From assembly GCA_000953735.1 (NCBI GenBank), contig LN554852.1:620001-684000 (forward strand): a stretch of 64,000 nt of DNA, read 5' to 3'. Position 1 is the first letter of the stretch. Each line of letters opens with the position of its first letter. Positions 46,944 to 56,682 of this stretch are shown piece after piece. The position numbers were made by a program, and so were the translations under genes. The notes under the pieces are model-generated. The model searched no databases, was not told the origin of the DNA, and saw only the letters and a program-made list of their open reading frames with translations. Source of the DNA: Moritella viscosa (GTDB lineage Bacteria > Pseudomonadota > Gammaproteobacteria > Enterobacterales > Moritellaceae).

Positions 46944-48401
46944 TTATTTCGTCGGGATCGCTTTTAGGATCGCCAGTAAGTATTTCCAGAACATGCCTAC
47001 AGTTTTGATGTTCACTTTCTCATCTGGAGAATGTGGGAAACAGATCGTTGGGCCAAATGACGCCATGTCCATCGTTGGGTATGATGTCTTGAATAAACCG
47101 CACTCTAGGCCTGCATGGATAACCATGATTTTTGGTACAGAACCAAACTCTTTTTCATATACGTCACGCATAATCTGCATCACTGGTGAACTGGTATCTG
47201 GTTTCCAACCTGGGTAAGCACCGTCAAACTTCACGTCTGCACCCGCAAGTTCAAATACCGATGCGATCATTTCTTGTGCATCAAGACGGCAAGAGTCGGC
47301 TAAAGAGCGGATCAAGCATTGAATATGCACAGCTTTACCGCGTGATTGAATTACACCGAGGTTAGATGATGTTTCAACGACCCCTTCAATCTCATCACTC
47401 ATGCGCAGTACACCATTGAATACACCGTTAAGTGCAGTAATAAGGCGAGTCTGGCAATCTTGAGTCATCACTGTCGGTTCATTTGGAACTGGGAACAGTG
47501 AGATTGAAAAATCAGGTTCTGTCGCTGTAAGCTCTTTTTTAATTGTTTTAGCAAAGAATTCTAAACACGCTTTAAACTCTTCTCGTTGTGTTGGCGCAAC
47601 AGTAATAACTGCAAAAGCTTCACGTGGAATTGCGTTTCGTAGTGAACCGCCGTTAATCTCAACAAGGCGAACCCCCATATCACGGCCAGCTTCTTTTAAA
47701 AGACGAGCCAATAATTTGTTGGCATTACCGCGACCAAGGTGAATATCAACACCTGAGTGACCACCTCTTAGGCCTGAAATAGATACTTCAAATGTTTGGT
47801 GATCCGTCGGAGTGTCTTCACGTTCGATAGGGAAAGACACTGTTGTATCGATGCCGCCAGCACAACCCATGTAAACTTCGCCTTCGTCTTCTGAATCTGT
47901 GTTCAGTAAGATTTCACCTTCTAACCAGCCCGCTTCAAGACCAAACGCACCAGTCATGCCTGCTTCTTCGTCGATAGTAACGAGAACTTCGAGAGGGCCA
48001 TGTTCAATATCGTCTGAACAAATAACCGCAAGACTTGCTGCTAGACCAATACCATTATCAGCACCTAATGTTGTACCACGGGCTGTCACCCACTCGCCGT
48101 CAACATAAGCATCGATAGGGTCAGTAATAAAGTCATGCTCGGTATCTGAATTTTTTTGCGGAACCATGTCCATGTGCGCTTGTAGAACTACACCTTTACG
48201 ATCTTCCATGCCTGCCGTAGCTGATTTACGTAAGATAAGATTACCAACGCTATCTTCTTTACATTCAACATTATGATCTTTAGCTAATTGTTGGATCCAC
48301 GCAGACACCTTTTCTTCATGTTTTGATGGGCGTGGATGCGCGCACATTTGCTCAAAAATATTCCAGACAATTTGCGGTTCTAAATTACTTAAATTTGCCA
48401 C
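46944..48401 (-). CDS. pepD: Aminoacyl-histidine dipeptidase (peptidase D)
   Basis: 485 residues, M20 metallopeptidase. Zinc-ligand segments QAHMDMVPQ (about residues 75-83), LGADNGIGLA, and IDEEAGMTGAFGL with catalytic glutamates are present; the dimerisation or lid domain is inserted as in E. coli PepD (485 residues). Cleaves Xaa-His and related dipeptides in the cytosol. Monocistronic and divergent from gpt. Confidence 0.96.
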   Translation of the reverse strand: MANLSNLEPQIVWNIFEQMCAHPRPSKHEEKVSAWIQQLAKDHNVECKEDSVGNLILRKSATAGMEDRKGVVLQAHMDMVPQKNSDTEHDFITDPIDAYVDGEWVTARGTTLGADNGIGLAASLAVICSDDIEHGPLEVLVTIDEEAGMTGAFGLEAGWLEGEILLNTDSEDEGEVYMGCAGGIDTTVSFPIEREDTPTDHQTFEVSISGLRGGHSGVDIHLGRGNANKLLARLLKEAGRDMGVRLVEINGGSLRNAIPREAFAVITVAPTQREEFKACLEFFAKTIKKELTATEPDFSISLFPVPNEPTVMTQDCQTRLITALNGVFNGVLRMSDEIEGVVETSSNLGVIQSRGKAVHIQCLIRSLADSCRLDAQEMIASVFELAGADVKFDGAYPGWKPDTSSPVMQIMRDVYEKEFGSVPKIMVIHAGLECGLFKTSYPTMDMASFGPTICFPHSPDEKVNIKTVGMFWKYLLAILKAIPTK

Positions 48402-48726
48402 TAGGGTAGCTCCTTAATTAGAATGAATCATTATATTTAGCATGGCACAAAGGATGTTCCAGTTTATTGAGATAGTAAAGGGGAATATTCCAAATGCACT
48501 GTGTTAATCTATGGTTCTGCGATACCGTAAACAAGTTGTCGTTTTATCATGCTCAAAAAGGGGTAATTAGCAGCTGGTAACTTGTCCTTCGGGTCAAGTG
48601 CTGGTATCTTTACGGGTTGCAAATTGAGTGTACAAATCAGGGATTTTTTGTACATAAACCCTTCGTTGATGATTTTATATAGTTACACGTTAGTTCGTTC
48701 GCTAAGTGTATATAGAGGTTGGTTAA
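48402..48726. other. Divergent regulatory region between pepD and gpt
   Basis: 325 bases without ORF. It contains a short stem CTTG-T-CC-TTCG-GG-T-CAAG near 48580-48597 with a stable TTCG loop, and the dyad at 48629-48654. Both promoters should lie here. Confidence 0.5.
48629..48654. promoter_or_regulatory. Dyad upstream of gpt
   Basis: TGTACAAA (48629-48636) N10 TTTGTACA (48647-48654) is a perfect 8-base inverted repeat, 72 bases before the gpt ATG. It resembles the geometry of TyrR-type boxes (TGTAAA-N6-TTTACA) but the spacer is longer. A regulator cannot be named. Confidence 0.45.
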
Positions 48727-49188
48727 ATGAGTGATAAATTTATAGTATCTTGGGATGATTTACAGCGTGATACGCGTAAACTTGCTCGTAAGCTGCTTCC
48801 TGCAACACAGTGGAAAGGTATTATTGCGGTTAGTCGTGGTGGGTTAGTGCCTTCAGCTATTCTTGCGCGTGAATTAGACTTACGTCATGTTGATACTGTA
48901 TGTATTTCAAGTTATGACCACGATCATCAGCGTGATATGACAGTATTAAAATCTGCACCAGGTGATGGTGAAGGTTTTATTATTATTGATGATTTAGTTG
49001 ATAGTGGCGAAACAGCGAAAACAATTCGTAAAATGTATCCTAAAGCTAAATTCGTGACTGTTTATGCGAAACCACTTGGTGAGCATTTAGTTGACGACTT
49101 TGTTACTGCTATTAGTCAGAATACTTGGATTGAGTTACCTTGGGATATGGCGATTGAATTTGTAGAACCAATCTGCAAACAAGATTAA
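48727..49188 (+). CDS. gpt: Xanthine-guanine phosphoribosyltransferase
   Basis: 153 residues (E. coli 152). Salvage of guanine, xanthine and hypoxanthine with PRPP. PRPP loop [15 protein letters not shown] (about residues 86-100) and [15 protein letters not shown] are diagnostic, and the C-terminal [13 protein letters not shown] matches the family. gpt is followed by crl and proBA as in enterobacteria. Own terminator at 49232. Confidence 0.97.
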   Translation: MSDKFIVSWDDLQRDTRKLARKLLPATQWKGIIAVSRGGLVPSAILARELDLRHVDTVCISSYDHDHQRDMTVLKSAPGDGEGFIIIDDLVDSGETAKTIRKMYPKAKFVTVYAKPLGEHLVDDFVTAISQNTWIELPWDMAIEFVEPICKQD

Positions 49189-49231
49189 TTAAACTACCTA
49201 GGATATAGGTCAGTCTGTATTATCGTTATTA

Positions 49232-49266
49232 AACAGCGTTGTAAATTGCGACGCTGTTATCTTTTA
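49232..49266 (+). terminator. Terminator of gpt
   Basis: AACAGCGT (49232-49239) pairs with ACGCTGTT (49251-49258), 11-base loop, followed by ATCTTTT. It starts 44 bases after the stop. Confidence 0.7.
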
Positions 49267-49414
49267 ATATTATATTCTGAAAAATGACTTAATTTTAGTT
49301 TTATTATTTGACCACTATTGATTATTAGCTATGCTTAACAGTTCTTCCTGACATTTAGAGAGACTCCTTTATCGCTCTTCATTCATCACGATAAGCAAAT
49401 AAGAGATAATCATT

Positions 49415-49825
49415 ATGCCAATACTGAATGACCCCGATCTGATCTATTTCCGTAAACGTATTCGTATTTTAAATGCACTTGGTCCTTATTTAAGAGAGCA
49501 TCACTGCCAACCAACCTCTTTTTATTTTGATTGTTTTAGCATTTGCATTGATGCTGAGATTGAGCCTGAATTTCGTGAGTTTTATGGATGGTGGCTAGAG
49601 ATGGAGTTAGTTAGTGATACGTTTGAATATCATTATCAATTTGGTATTTATAACAAGCTTGGTGAGTGGATTGCAGCGCCGATACCTGACACTTATCAAC
49701 ATGACGTTACTCAGTCGTTAAATCAATTCTATGAAAAATTATCTGTTTGTTTAACCGGTCAATTAACTTTGAACCTAAAACCTTCGTTAATTTTGGCTAA
49801 GACCCTTATTTTATCAGCGGCCTAA
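49415..49825 (+). CDS. crl: Sigma factor-binding protein Crl
   Basis: 136 residues. Strong match to E. coli Crl: ALGPYLREHHC near the N-terminus, FYFDCFSICI, the EFREFYGWWLEMEL segment (REFWGWW in E. coli) and YHYQFGIYNKLGEW. Crl binds RpoS and favours its assembly with RNA polymerase core, boosting the stationary-phase and stress regulon. It is adjacent to proB as in E. coli (there with phoE between). The last 20 residues diverge from the enterobacterial protein. Confidence 0.92.
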   Translation: MPILNDPDLIYFRKRIRILNALGPYLREHHCQPTSFYFDCFSICIDAEIEPEFREFYGWWLEMELVSDTFEYHYQFGIYNKLGEWIAAPIPDTYQHDVTQSLNQFYEKLSVCLTGQLTLNLKPSLILAKTLILSAA

Positions 49826-49903
49826 CGGGTTGTTTAGATCTTTATTGTTGCTAATAGTACTTGATCCTTCTGTTTGATAATAAATGCCACGTTGGATCTT
49901 ATA

Positions 49904-49928
49904 AAAGTACAGTGTTTCGCTGTACTTT
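49904..49928 (+). terminator. Hairpin between crl and proB
   Basis: AAAGTACAG (49904-49912) pairs perfectly with CTGTACTTT (49920-49928), seven-base loop. It has no T run beyond the stem, so it may be a weak terminator of crl. Confidence 0.45.
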
Positions 49929-50011
49929 CCCCACCTATAAAGTTTTCCCTATTGTATAAATTCAGTTCTCAGGTCAAAATACTTGTTAAGTGAGTAACGA
50001 GAATGAGTTAA

Positions 50012-51115
50012 ATGGCTAAGAAAACCATAGTGGTGAAATTAGGAACCAGTGTATTAACCAGTGGCACGGCGAAAATAGATCGTGCACACATGGTTGAATT
50101 GGTTCGTCAATGTGCGCAATTGTACAAACAAGGGCATGATATTATTGTTGTAACGTCAGGAGCAATTGCTGCCGGACGTGAACACTTAGGTGCTCCTGAA
50201 TTGCCCCCCACCATGGCAAATAAGCAGATGTTGGCCGCTGTAGGTCAAAGCCAGCTTATTTTTATTTGGCAAAGCCTGTTTAATATCTACGGTTTAAATG
50301 TCGGCCAGATGTTGCTAACACGTGCTGATCTGGATGATCGTGAACGATTTTTAAATGCGCGCGATACTATGCGAGCATTGCTAGATAATCGAATTGTGCC
50401 GATTATTAATGAAAATGATGCGGTCGCTATAGCTGAAATTAAAGTGGGTGATAATGACAATTTATCGGCACTTGCGGCTATTTTAGCGAATGCAGATACG
50501 CTAATGCTGTTAACTGATCAAGAAGGCTTGTTTACAGCTGATCCCCGTAACAACCCCGATGCTAAGCTGATTGAAGTTGTTGATGTTATCGACGATGAAT
50601 TACGTCAGTTAGCAGGCGGTACTGTCGGCGGTTTAGGCACTGGTGGTATGGCTACTAAGTTACAAGCGGCTGAAATTGCTTGCCGATCAGGTATTGATGT
50701 TGTTATTGCAGCTGGTGTTGCTGAAGATGTTGTGCTGCGTGTTGCTGAAGGCAAACGAGTAGGCACTTTATTTCCTTCGCATATCAGTCCATTAGAAAGT
50801 CGTAAGCAATGGATCCTTGCTGGCCCTCCTCCGTCGGGAGTCATTATTATTGATGACGGTGCGGTAAATGCGGTGACACAAAAAGGCAGTAGCTTATTAC
50901 CGAAAGGTATTTCCGAAGTATCAGCAATATTTAAACGTGGTGATATTGTTCAGCTGCAAACATTACAAGGAAAATTACTTGGTCGTGGGATCTGTCGCTA
51001 TACCAGCGATGAGTTAACCGCGATTGCGGGTTGTCATTCGTGTGATATCGAAAGTAAGTTAGGCTACGGTTACGGTGCTGTTGCCATACATCGCGATGAT
51101 TTAGTTTTATTTTAA
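50012..51115 (+). CDS. proB: Glutamate 5-kinase
   Basis: 367 residues (E. coli 367). N-terminal amino-acid kinase domain with [24 protein letters not shown], and the feedback-site segment [23 protein letters not shown]-terminal PUA domain from about residue 280. First step of proline synthesis, inhibited by proline. Ten bases upstream of proA, and probably co-transcribed. Confidence 0.97.
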   Translation: MAKKTIVVKLGTSVLTSGTAKIDRAHMVELVRQCAQLYKQGHDIIVVTSGAIAAGREHLGAPELPPTMANKQMLAAVGQSQLIFIWQSLFNIYGLNVGQMLLTRADLDDRERFLNARDTMRALLDNRIVPIINENDAVAIAEIKVGDNDNLSALAAILANADTLMLLTDQEGLFTADPRNNPDAKLIEVVDVIDDELRQLAGGTVGGLGTGGMATKLQAAEIACRSGIDVVIAAGVAEDVVLRVAEGKRVGTLFPSHISPLESRKQWILAGPPPSGVIIIDDGAVNAVTQKGSSLLPKGISEVSAIFKRGDIVQLQTLQGKLLGRGICRYTSDELTAIAGCHSCDIESKLGYGYGAVAIHRDDLVLF

Positions 51116-51125
51116 GGAAGATAAA

Positions 51126-52382
51126 GTGTTACAAGAATTAGGAAAGAAAGCCAAACTTGCGAGTTATGAATTAGCAACGTTAACTACGGCACAAAAGAAT
51201 AACGCATTAGAATGTATCGCGTGTGAATTAGAAAATAATCAAGCTGAGATTTTAATTGCTAATAGTAAAGATATTGATGCAGCTAAGAAAAATGGCATAA
51301 CCGATGCGTTACTTGATCGTCTATTATTAACAGAAGCAAGACTTACTGCAATCATTGCTGACGTACGCGGTGTGATTGCCTTACCTGATCCCGTTGGCGC
51401 TGAGTCAGAAGGAAAGGTACTCGAAAATGGCCTGCGTTTATCAAAACGTCGCATACCATTAGGTGTGATGGGTGTTATTTATGAAGCGCGCCCGAATGTG
51501 ACCATTGATATTGCGGCGCTAAGCTTGAAAACAGGTAACGCAGCGATCTTACGTGGTGGTAAAGAAACCGTTCATTCTAATTTGATTTTAGTGAATGTGA
51601 TCCAAACAGCGTTAGAAAAAGCACAATTACCAAAAGATTCAATTCAAGTGATTGCTGATCCTAATCGTGATTTGGTGACGGCTTTATTGAAAATGGATAA
51701 ATATGTCGACATGATCATCCCACGTGGTGGTCCAGGTTTACACCGTTTATGCCAAGAACAAAGTACGATCCCAGTTATCACTGGTGGCATGGGTATTTGT
51801 CATGCATTTGTTGATGCGTCTGCAAATGTTGAAGATGCGCTGGCGATCATTGAAAATGCCAAGGTTCAACGCCCTTCAGCTTGTAATGCCTTAGATACGG
51901 TATTAGTACACAAAGACATTGCTGAAAGCTTCTTGCCATTATTAGCTGAGCGTTTAGCAGTAAATGGAGTGGAATTACGTGCTGAGCCAAAAGCACATAT
52001 TGCATTATCAAACGTCAATGCCAAGAATTTGCATGTGGCAACTGCGGATTGTTTTGATCAAGAATGGCTCGCGCTGATTTTGGGCGTTAAAATTGTTAAA
52101 GATGTAGAAGAAGCGATTATACATATCCGTGAACATTCGACAGAGCATTCTGACGCGATCTTAACGGATAATTTAACCAATGCGACACGTTTCTTGAATG
52201 CAGTTAACTCGGCGGCGGTTTATGTTAATGCAAGTACGCGTTTTACTGATGGCAGCCAGTTTGGTTTAGGCGCTGAAGTTGCGGTATCAACACAAAAATT
52301 ACATGCTCGTGGGCCTATGGGATTAGAAGAGCTAACAACGTATAAATGGATTGCGATTGGTGATGGCTTAATTCGTCCGTAA
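51126..52382 (+). CDS. proA: Glutamate-5-semialdehyde dehydrogenase
   Basis: 418 residues, GTG start with TAAGGAAG upstream. NADPH-dependent reduction of glutamyl phosphate. Catalytic cysteine in [27 protein letters not shown] and [35 protein letters not shown] complete the family pattern. Forms the ProBA pair that channels unstable glutamyl phosphate. Followed by a long dyad at 52460-52506. Confidence 0.97.
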   Translation: MLQELGKKAKLASYELATLTTAQKNNALECIACELENNQAEILIANSKDIDAAKKNGITDALLDRLLLTEARLTAIIADVRGVIALPDPVGAESEGKVLENGLRLSKRRIPLGVMGVIYEARPNVTIDIAALSLKTGNAAILRGGKETVHSNLILVNVIQTALEKAQLPKDSIQVIADPNRDLVTALLKMDKYVDMIIPRGGPGLHRLCQEQSTIPVITGGMGICHAFVDASANVEDALAIIENAKVQRPSACNALDTVLVHKDIAESFLPLLAERLAVNGVELRAEPKAHIALSNVNAKNLHVATADCFDQEWLALILGVKIVKDVEEAIIHIREHSTEHSDAILTDNLTNATRFLNAVNSAAVYVNASTRFTDGSQFGLGAEVAVSTQKLHARGPMGLEELTTYKWIAIGDGLIRP

Positions 52383-52459
52383 ATATTTCAGTATTTTGTT
52401 AATTTGATTAAGTGCTAAGGCAGTCCGTTATGTGTGACGGTCTTGCCACTGATAAGTGC

Positions 52460-52506
52460 AAATCAAAGCTAACAGTGAGAGTATATTTCAGTGTTAGCTT
52501 TGATTT
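52460..52506. terminator. 15-bp perfect hairpin between converging proA and lipA
   Basis: AAATCAAAGCTAACA (52460-52474) pairs perfectly with TGTTAGCTTTGATTT (52492-52506), 17-base loop. It lies 77 bases after proA and 14 bases after the lipA stop, so it probably acts in both directions. T runs are short. Confidence 0.7.
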
Positions 52507-52520
52507 AGCAGAGGCTAAGG

Positions 52521-53486
52521 TTAAGTAACCTCTTTACCTTGTGCTTGTAAGTCTGCATGGTATGAAGAACGTACAAATGGGCCACAAGCTGCATGCTCAA
52601 AGCCAACTTCTTTTGCGAGTGCACCAAGTGCATCAAAGTCGTCTGGATGAACGTAGCGTTTCACTGGTAAGTGATGACGGCTTGGTTGTAAGTATTGACC
52701 TAACGTCAGCATCGTTACACCATGTTGTGCAAGGTCTTTAATTACTTCAGCAATTTCTTCGTTGGTTTCACCTAAGCCCATCATAAGACCTGACTTAGTT
52801 GGAACATTCGGGTGCATTTCTTTAAAGCGTTTTAATAAACGTAAAGACCACTGATAATCAGAACCCGGACGCGCCATTTTATAATGTTGTGGTGCTGTTT
52901 CTAAGTTGTGATTAAATACATCTGGTGGTGTATCTTTAAAGATTTCTAGCGCTTTATCCATACGGCCTTTGAAATCTGGAACTAAAATCTCGATTTTAAT
53001 CTCAGGATTCAGTAAGCGGATTTCACGGATACAATCGACAAAATGCTGTGCGCCACCATCACGTAAATCATCACGATCTACTGATGTGATAACAACATAT
53101 TTCAGCTTCATTTTCGCAATTGTCTGCGCAAGTTTTAGCGGTTCTTCAGCCACAAGCGGTAATGGCTTACCATGGGCAACATCACAGAATGGGCAACGGC
53201 GTGTACAGATTGCACCCATGATCATAAAAGTTGCTGTACCGTGGTTAAAGCATTCTGAAAGGTTTGGACAAGATGCTTCTTCACAAACTGAATGTAGGTT
53301 GTTTTCACGCATCACCGTTTTAATTTCTTGAATACGAGCAGAGCTTTTCGGTAGACGGATCTTCATCCACGATGGTTTACGCAGGATCTCATCATTCTCA
53401 GTAGAAATAATTCTTACTGGAATTTTAGCCATTTTATCTGCGTCGCGAAGTTTAACGCCTGGCTCTAATCGAACGGTTTTACTCAT
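52521..53486 (-). CDS. lipA: Lipoyl synthase
   Basis: 321 residues (E. coli 321). Radical SAM enzyme that inserts two sulfurs into octanoyl-protein. Radical SAM cluster CTRRCPFC; the auxiliary cluster motif [12 protein letters not shown] supplies three cysteines, and the conserved C-terminal Ser is in [10 protein letters not shown]. It overlaps lipB by eight bases. Confidence 0.98.
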   Translation of the reverse strand: MSKTVRLEPGVKLRDADKMAKIPVRIISTENDEILRKPSWMKIRLPKSSARIQEIKTVMRENNLHSVCEEASCPNLSECFNHGTATFMIMGAICTRRCPFCDVAHGKPLPLVAEEPLKLAQTIAKMKLKYVVITSVDRDDLRDGGAQHFVDCIREIRLLNPEIKIEILVPDFKGRMDKALEIFKDTPPDVFNHNLETAPQHYKMARPGSDYQWSLRLLKRFKEMHPNVPTKSGLMMGLGETNEEIAEVIKDLAQHGVTMLTLGQYLQPSRHHLPVKRYVHPDDFDALGALAKEVGFEHAACGPFVRSSYHADLQAQGKEVT

Positions 53487-54135
53487 GCTCTGTTAATCCA
53501 TCTTTGAAAGTTAATTGGGTGTATTCTAGCAGGGAACATAGGTGTTCGACTAGCTTAGGTTGTATCTCACCTAGGCTGGTAGCACCACCAAGATCACTCG
53601 TTTGGGTCATTTCCATACCCGCATAACCACAAGGGTTAATACGTAGGAAAGGTGATAAGTCCATGTTTATATTAAGTGCTAATCCATGGAATGAACGGCC
53701 TTTCCTGATCCTTAAACCTAATGAAGCAACTTTTTTATCAGCAACATAAACACCGGGTGCGTCTGCGCGTGGGTAGGCTTCAATACCTGTTTCTGCCAGT
53801 GTGGCAATAATACCATTCTCAATATGGCTGACAAGATCTCGAACGCCAAGTTTACGACGTTTAATATCGAGTAAGAAGTATACCACTTGCTGACCAGGGC
53901 CGTGATAAGTCACTTGACCACCGCGATCGGCTTGGACGACAGGAATGTCGCCTGTGGCGAGTATATGTTCAGCTTTACCAGCTTGACCTTGTGTAAATAC
54001 GGGATCGTGCTCAACAAACCAAAGTTCATCTTCTGTGTTGTCGTCTCTGTTATCAGTAAACGACTTCATCGCGTCAAATACCGTCGTGTAAGATTGGCGA
54101 TTAAGTTGACGAATTATAATGCTATGTTCTGACAA
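53479..54135 (-). CDS. lipB: Octanoyl-ACP:protein octanoyltransferase
   Basis: 218 residues. [17 protein letters not shown] is the family signature; the active-site cysteine sits in [12 protein letters not shown] and the Lys partner in [12 protein letters not shown]. Transfers octanoyl from ACP to lipoyl domains, the substrate for LipA. Translation couples to lipA through the overlap. Confidence 0.97.
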   Translation of the reverse strand: MSEHSIIIRQLNRQSYTTVFDAMKSFTDNRDDNTEDELWFVEHDPVFTQGQAGKAEHILATGDIPVVQADRGGQVTYHGPGQQVVYFLLDIKRRKLGVRDLVSHIENGIIATLAETGIEAYPRADAPGVYVADKKVASLGLRIRKGRSFHGLALNINMDLSPFLRINPCGYAGMEMTQTSDLGGATSLGEIQPKLVEHLCSLLEYTQLTFKDGLTEHE

Positions 54136-54218
54136 AATATGCTCTTCTATATGATTAACACCAACGAAAAAAATCTAATTAGCAATACTAATTAGATTTT
54201 TGATATGGATATTATTTA

Positions 54219-54488
54219 TTATAAAACGCGGATCACACCAGGGATCGCACCGAAAGCCACGTATAAGCCTTCTATTTGATCTTTGTCTTGGACTTTAACT
54301 TTGATGGTTACAGAGTTGTAAGTGCCTTTGCTGCTCTTTTTAGAGCTAGGAGTATAGTTACCAGGAACATGTTTTTGTGCCACAGCAACAATGCTATCTT
54401 CGAGTTTAGGATCCGTAGTACCGATAACTTTAAAGTTAAGTTGACAAGGAAAATCAAGCAGTTCGTCGAATTTAGTATTTAAAGACAT
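54219..54488 (-). CDS. ybeD: YbeD family (DUF493) protein
   Basis: 89 residues from the ATG at 54488; a frame open to 54551 would cross the hairpin at 54518 and makes the protein far longer than E. coli YbeD (87). LLDFPCQLNFKVIG, VAQKHVPGNYTPSSKKSSKGTYNSVTI and the ferredoxin-like fold are those of DUF493. E. coli YbeD lies between dacA and lipB, as here. Molecular function unknown. Confidence 0.93.
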   Translation of the reverse strand: MSLNTKFDELLDFPCQLNFKVIGTTDPKLEDSIVAVAQKHVPGNYTPSSKKSSKGTYNSVTIKVKVQDKDQIEGLYVAFGAIPGVIRVL

Positions 54489-54517
54489 TAGTTTTTCTCG
54501 TACCTTAGAAATAATGG

Positions 54518-54541
54518 CAAAGGAGGCTGTTGCCTCCTTTG
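54518..54541 (-). terminator. Hairpin between dacA and ybeD
   Basis: CAAAGGAGGC (54518-54527) pairs perfectly with GCCTCCTTTG (54532-54541) around a TGTT loop. It is 41 bases past the dacA stop on the minus strand, then ATTATTT, so it likely terminates or attenuates dacA transcription before ybeD. Confidence 0.7.
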
Positions 54542-54581
54542 TATTCGTCATTATAATCGGGTAACGGTGTCAGGGAAAGGA

Positions 54582-55748
54582 TTAACCAAACCAACCGGTA
54601 AATAATAATTTGAAATAATCAATTAATCGGCTAAACCAGCTGCCTAATTCTACGTCTTCTAGCGCAATTAAGTCAGCTTGTGCAATCTCTTCATCGTTCA
54701 GATTATAAAATACTTTACCAACGACATCGCCTTTAGCGATAGGCGCACTTAGTTCTTTTTGGATTTCAAAAGCAGCCGTTAGATTTTTTGCTTGGCCGCG
54801 GGGTACCGTCAGTGTTAATTTGTTTGCTAGACCGAGTTCAACTTGTTCTTGCTCGCCCATCCACACTCGTTCTGACACTATGCGACTGTTCGCTTCATGC
54901 AGTGTCACTGTTTCATAAAAACGGAAACCAAAGTTAAGTAATTTTTTACTTTCCGCTTTACGTGCATCACCACTTTTAGTTCCCAGTACGACTGCAACTA
55001 GACGCATGTTGTCTTTGGTCGCTGAAGAAACTAAGTTAAAACCTGCTCCTGAGGTGTGGCCGGTTTTAATGCCGTCAACGTTCATGCTTTTATCCCACAA
55101 CAGACCATTACGGTTGTATTGGGTAATGCCGTTATAGGTAAATTTCTTTTGTGAGTAAATACGGTATTCTTCAGGAACATCACGGATAAGTGCTTGTCCT
55201 AATGTCGCCATATCACGCGCTGTTGTATATTGTTCTTTGCTATCTAAACCGTGGCTATTAGCAAAGTGCGTTGCATCCATCCCCAGTTGTTTGCTCCACG
55301 AGTTCATCAACTGAGCAAATGCGCTTTCTGTTCCTGCGATATGCTCTGCCATTGCTACACAAGCATCATTACCCGATTGTACGATAATACCTTGGTTTAA
55401 TCTTTCGACAGTGACTGTTTTACCTACTTCGATAAACATTTTTGATGAGTCAGGAAAGTTTCTCGCCCATGCATTTTTACTGATGGTAACTTCGTCATCT
55501 AGATTGATGTTACCGGCTTTTATTTCTTGACCAATAACGTAACTGGTCATCATTTTAGTTAAGCTGGCAGGTTTTAGTGAATCATCTGCATTTTGTTCTG
55601 CGATTACTTTGCCCGAATCAAAATCAACTAATATGAATGCTTTTGCTGCTACTACGGGTGTATCGGGAATAACACTCGGTGCTGCACTTAATGAGAAACT
55701 CGCCACTGCGAGGCTCGTTAGGATAAGTCTTTTAAATTGATTGGCCAC
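54582..55748 (-). CDS. dacA: D-alanyl-D-alanine carboxypeptidase (PBP5/6 family)
   Basis: 388 residues with a signal peptide (core about residues 8-22). Active-site SLTK (S62, K65), SGN (S125-N127) and KTG (K228-G230) are intact. A C-terminal domain and an amphipathic membrane anchor (SWFSRLIDYFKLLFTGW) match PBP5. Removes the terminal D-Ala from peptidoglycan pentapeptides in the periplasm. A 142-base gap with strong hairpins separates it from rlpA. Confidence 0.96.
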   Translation of the reverse strand: MANQFKRLILTSLAVASFSLSAAPSVIPDTPVVAAKAFILVDFDSGKVIAEQNADDSLKPASLTKMMTSYVIGQEIKAGNINLDDEVTISKNAWARNFPDSSKMFIEVGKTVTVERLNQGIIVQSGNDACVAMAEHIAGTESAFAQLMNSWSKQLGMDATHFANSHGLDSKEQYTTARDMATLGQALIRDVPEEYRIYSQKKFTYNGITQYNRNGLLWDKSMNVDGIKTGHTSGAGFNLVSSATKDNMRLVAVVLGTKSGDARKAESKKLLNFGFRFYETVTLHEANSRIVSERVWMGEQEQVELGLANKLTLTVPRGQAKNLTAAFEIQKELSAPIAKGDVVGKVFYNLNDEEIAQADLIALEDVELGSWFSRLIDYFKLLFTGWFG

Positions 55749-55796
55749 GTTTCACTTCGCTTTAATTAAAATTGGATTTAAGTATTTGATAACTTA

Positions 55797-55866
55797 AATA
55801 AATTTGATTAAACGGTTTTTAATCAAATTTATTCGATAGATAGCAGCTAGTCTATCAAACTAGCTG
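55797..55866 (-). repeat. Two hairpins between rlpA and dacA
   Basis: A perfect 16-bp stem, AATAAATTTGATTAAA (55797-55812) with 55818-55833, loop CGGTT. Beside it CAGCTAGT (55844-55851) pairs with ACTAGCTG (55859-55866), and an alternative GATAGA (55835-55840)/TCTATC (55851-55856) pairing would compete with it. Transcripts running from rlpA into dacA cross both. Confidence 0.8.
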
Positions 55867-55890
55867 AATGGTTGTCTTACTATTTAAAGT

Positions 55891-56682
55891 TTATTTATTA
55901 GATACTACTTTGCTGGAAAGTTCCTTCAAAATATAAGCATTCGTATATTCTTGTTGAACTTTCGCCAATAAATCCTGTGCTTGCTCAGTTTCTGAGATAG
56001 GCCCAAGTTGTACTCGATGGAACTTACCGCTGATGACTAAGCGATTATTGGTATTGTATTTTTCCCCTAAACCGTTGGCAATCTGTTGTGCTTTAGCTTC
56101 ATTACTTGACGCTAACACTTGAATAAACCATTGTGGTTTCGGGGTAAACAAGGTGCTGTTATCGGCAATCGGAATAATTAATTCAACGCGTACATCAGCC
56201 GTACCAGATTGCAGCATATCGAGTTTATAAGCCGCAGCATAAGATAGATCAATAATACGTCCTGAATGGAATGGGCCACGATCATTTACACGCACCACCA
56301 CGGTTTTATCATTACCTAGGTTTGTTACTTTCACAAAGCTTGGTAGGGGTAAATTTTTGTGTGCTGCCGACATAGAAAACATGTCATAGATTTCACCGTT
56401 TGAGGTTTTATGGCCATGGAATTTATTGCCATACCAAGACGCCTTACCTTCTTGGGTTAGAGTTTTAATATCTCGCCATACTTCATAATCAACACCACGC
56501 ACTTGATAGTTGCGATTCGCATATCGACTGTAAGTTTGGGGTATTGGCACTGCGTCGGCAATATCTTCAAGTTGGGGGATGTTCTCTGGTGCGTGATCAT
56601 CACTGTACTGATAACGAGAAGAAGAACATGCGGCCAAAAGACCGCAGATACAAAGTAGGGTTAAACGTTGTTTATTGCGCAT
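55891..56682 (-). CDS. rlpA: Rare lipoprotein A, septal ring lytic transglycosylase-like
   Basis: 263 residues from the ATG at 56682; a GTG at 56706 in the same frame is possible but lies within mltB. Lipobox LLAAC near residue 18. Double-psi beta-barrel with GKASWYGNKFHGHKTSNGEIYDM and VRVNDRGPFHSGRIIDLS (active Asp in the RVNDRGPF loop), then a C-terminal SPOR domain (WFIQVLASSNEAKAQQIA) that binds denuded septal glycan. Cleaves naked glycan strands during division. Overlaps the mltB stop by 11 bases. Confidence 0.93.
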   Translation of the reverse strand: MRNKQRLTLLCICGLLAACSSSRYQYSDDHAPENIPQLEDIADAVPIPQTYSRYANRNYQVRGVDYEVWRDIKTLTQEGKASWYGNKFHGHKTSNGEIYDMFSMSAAHKNLPLPSFVKVTNLGNDKTVVVRVNDRGPFHSGRIIDLSYAAAYKLDMLQSGTADVRVELIIPIADNSTLFTPKPQWFIQVLASSNEAKAQQIANGLGEKYNTNNRLVISGKFHRVQLGPISETEQAQDLLAKVQQEYTNAYILKELSSKVVSNK

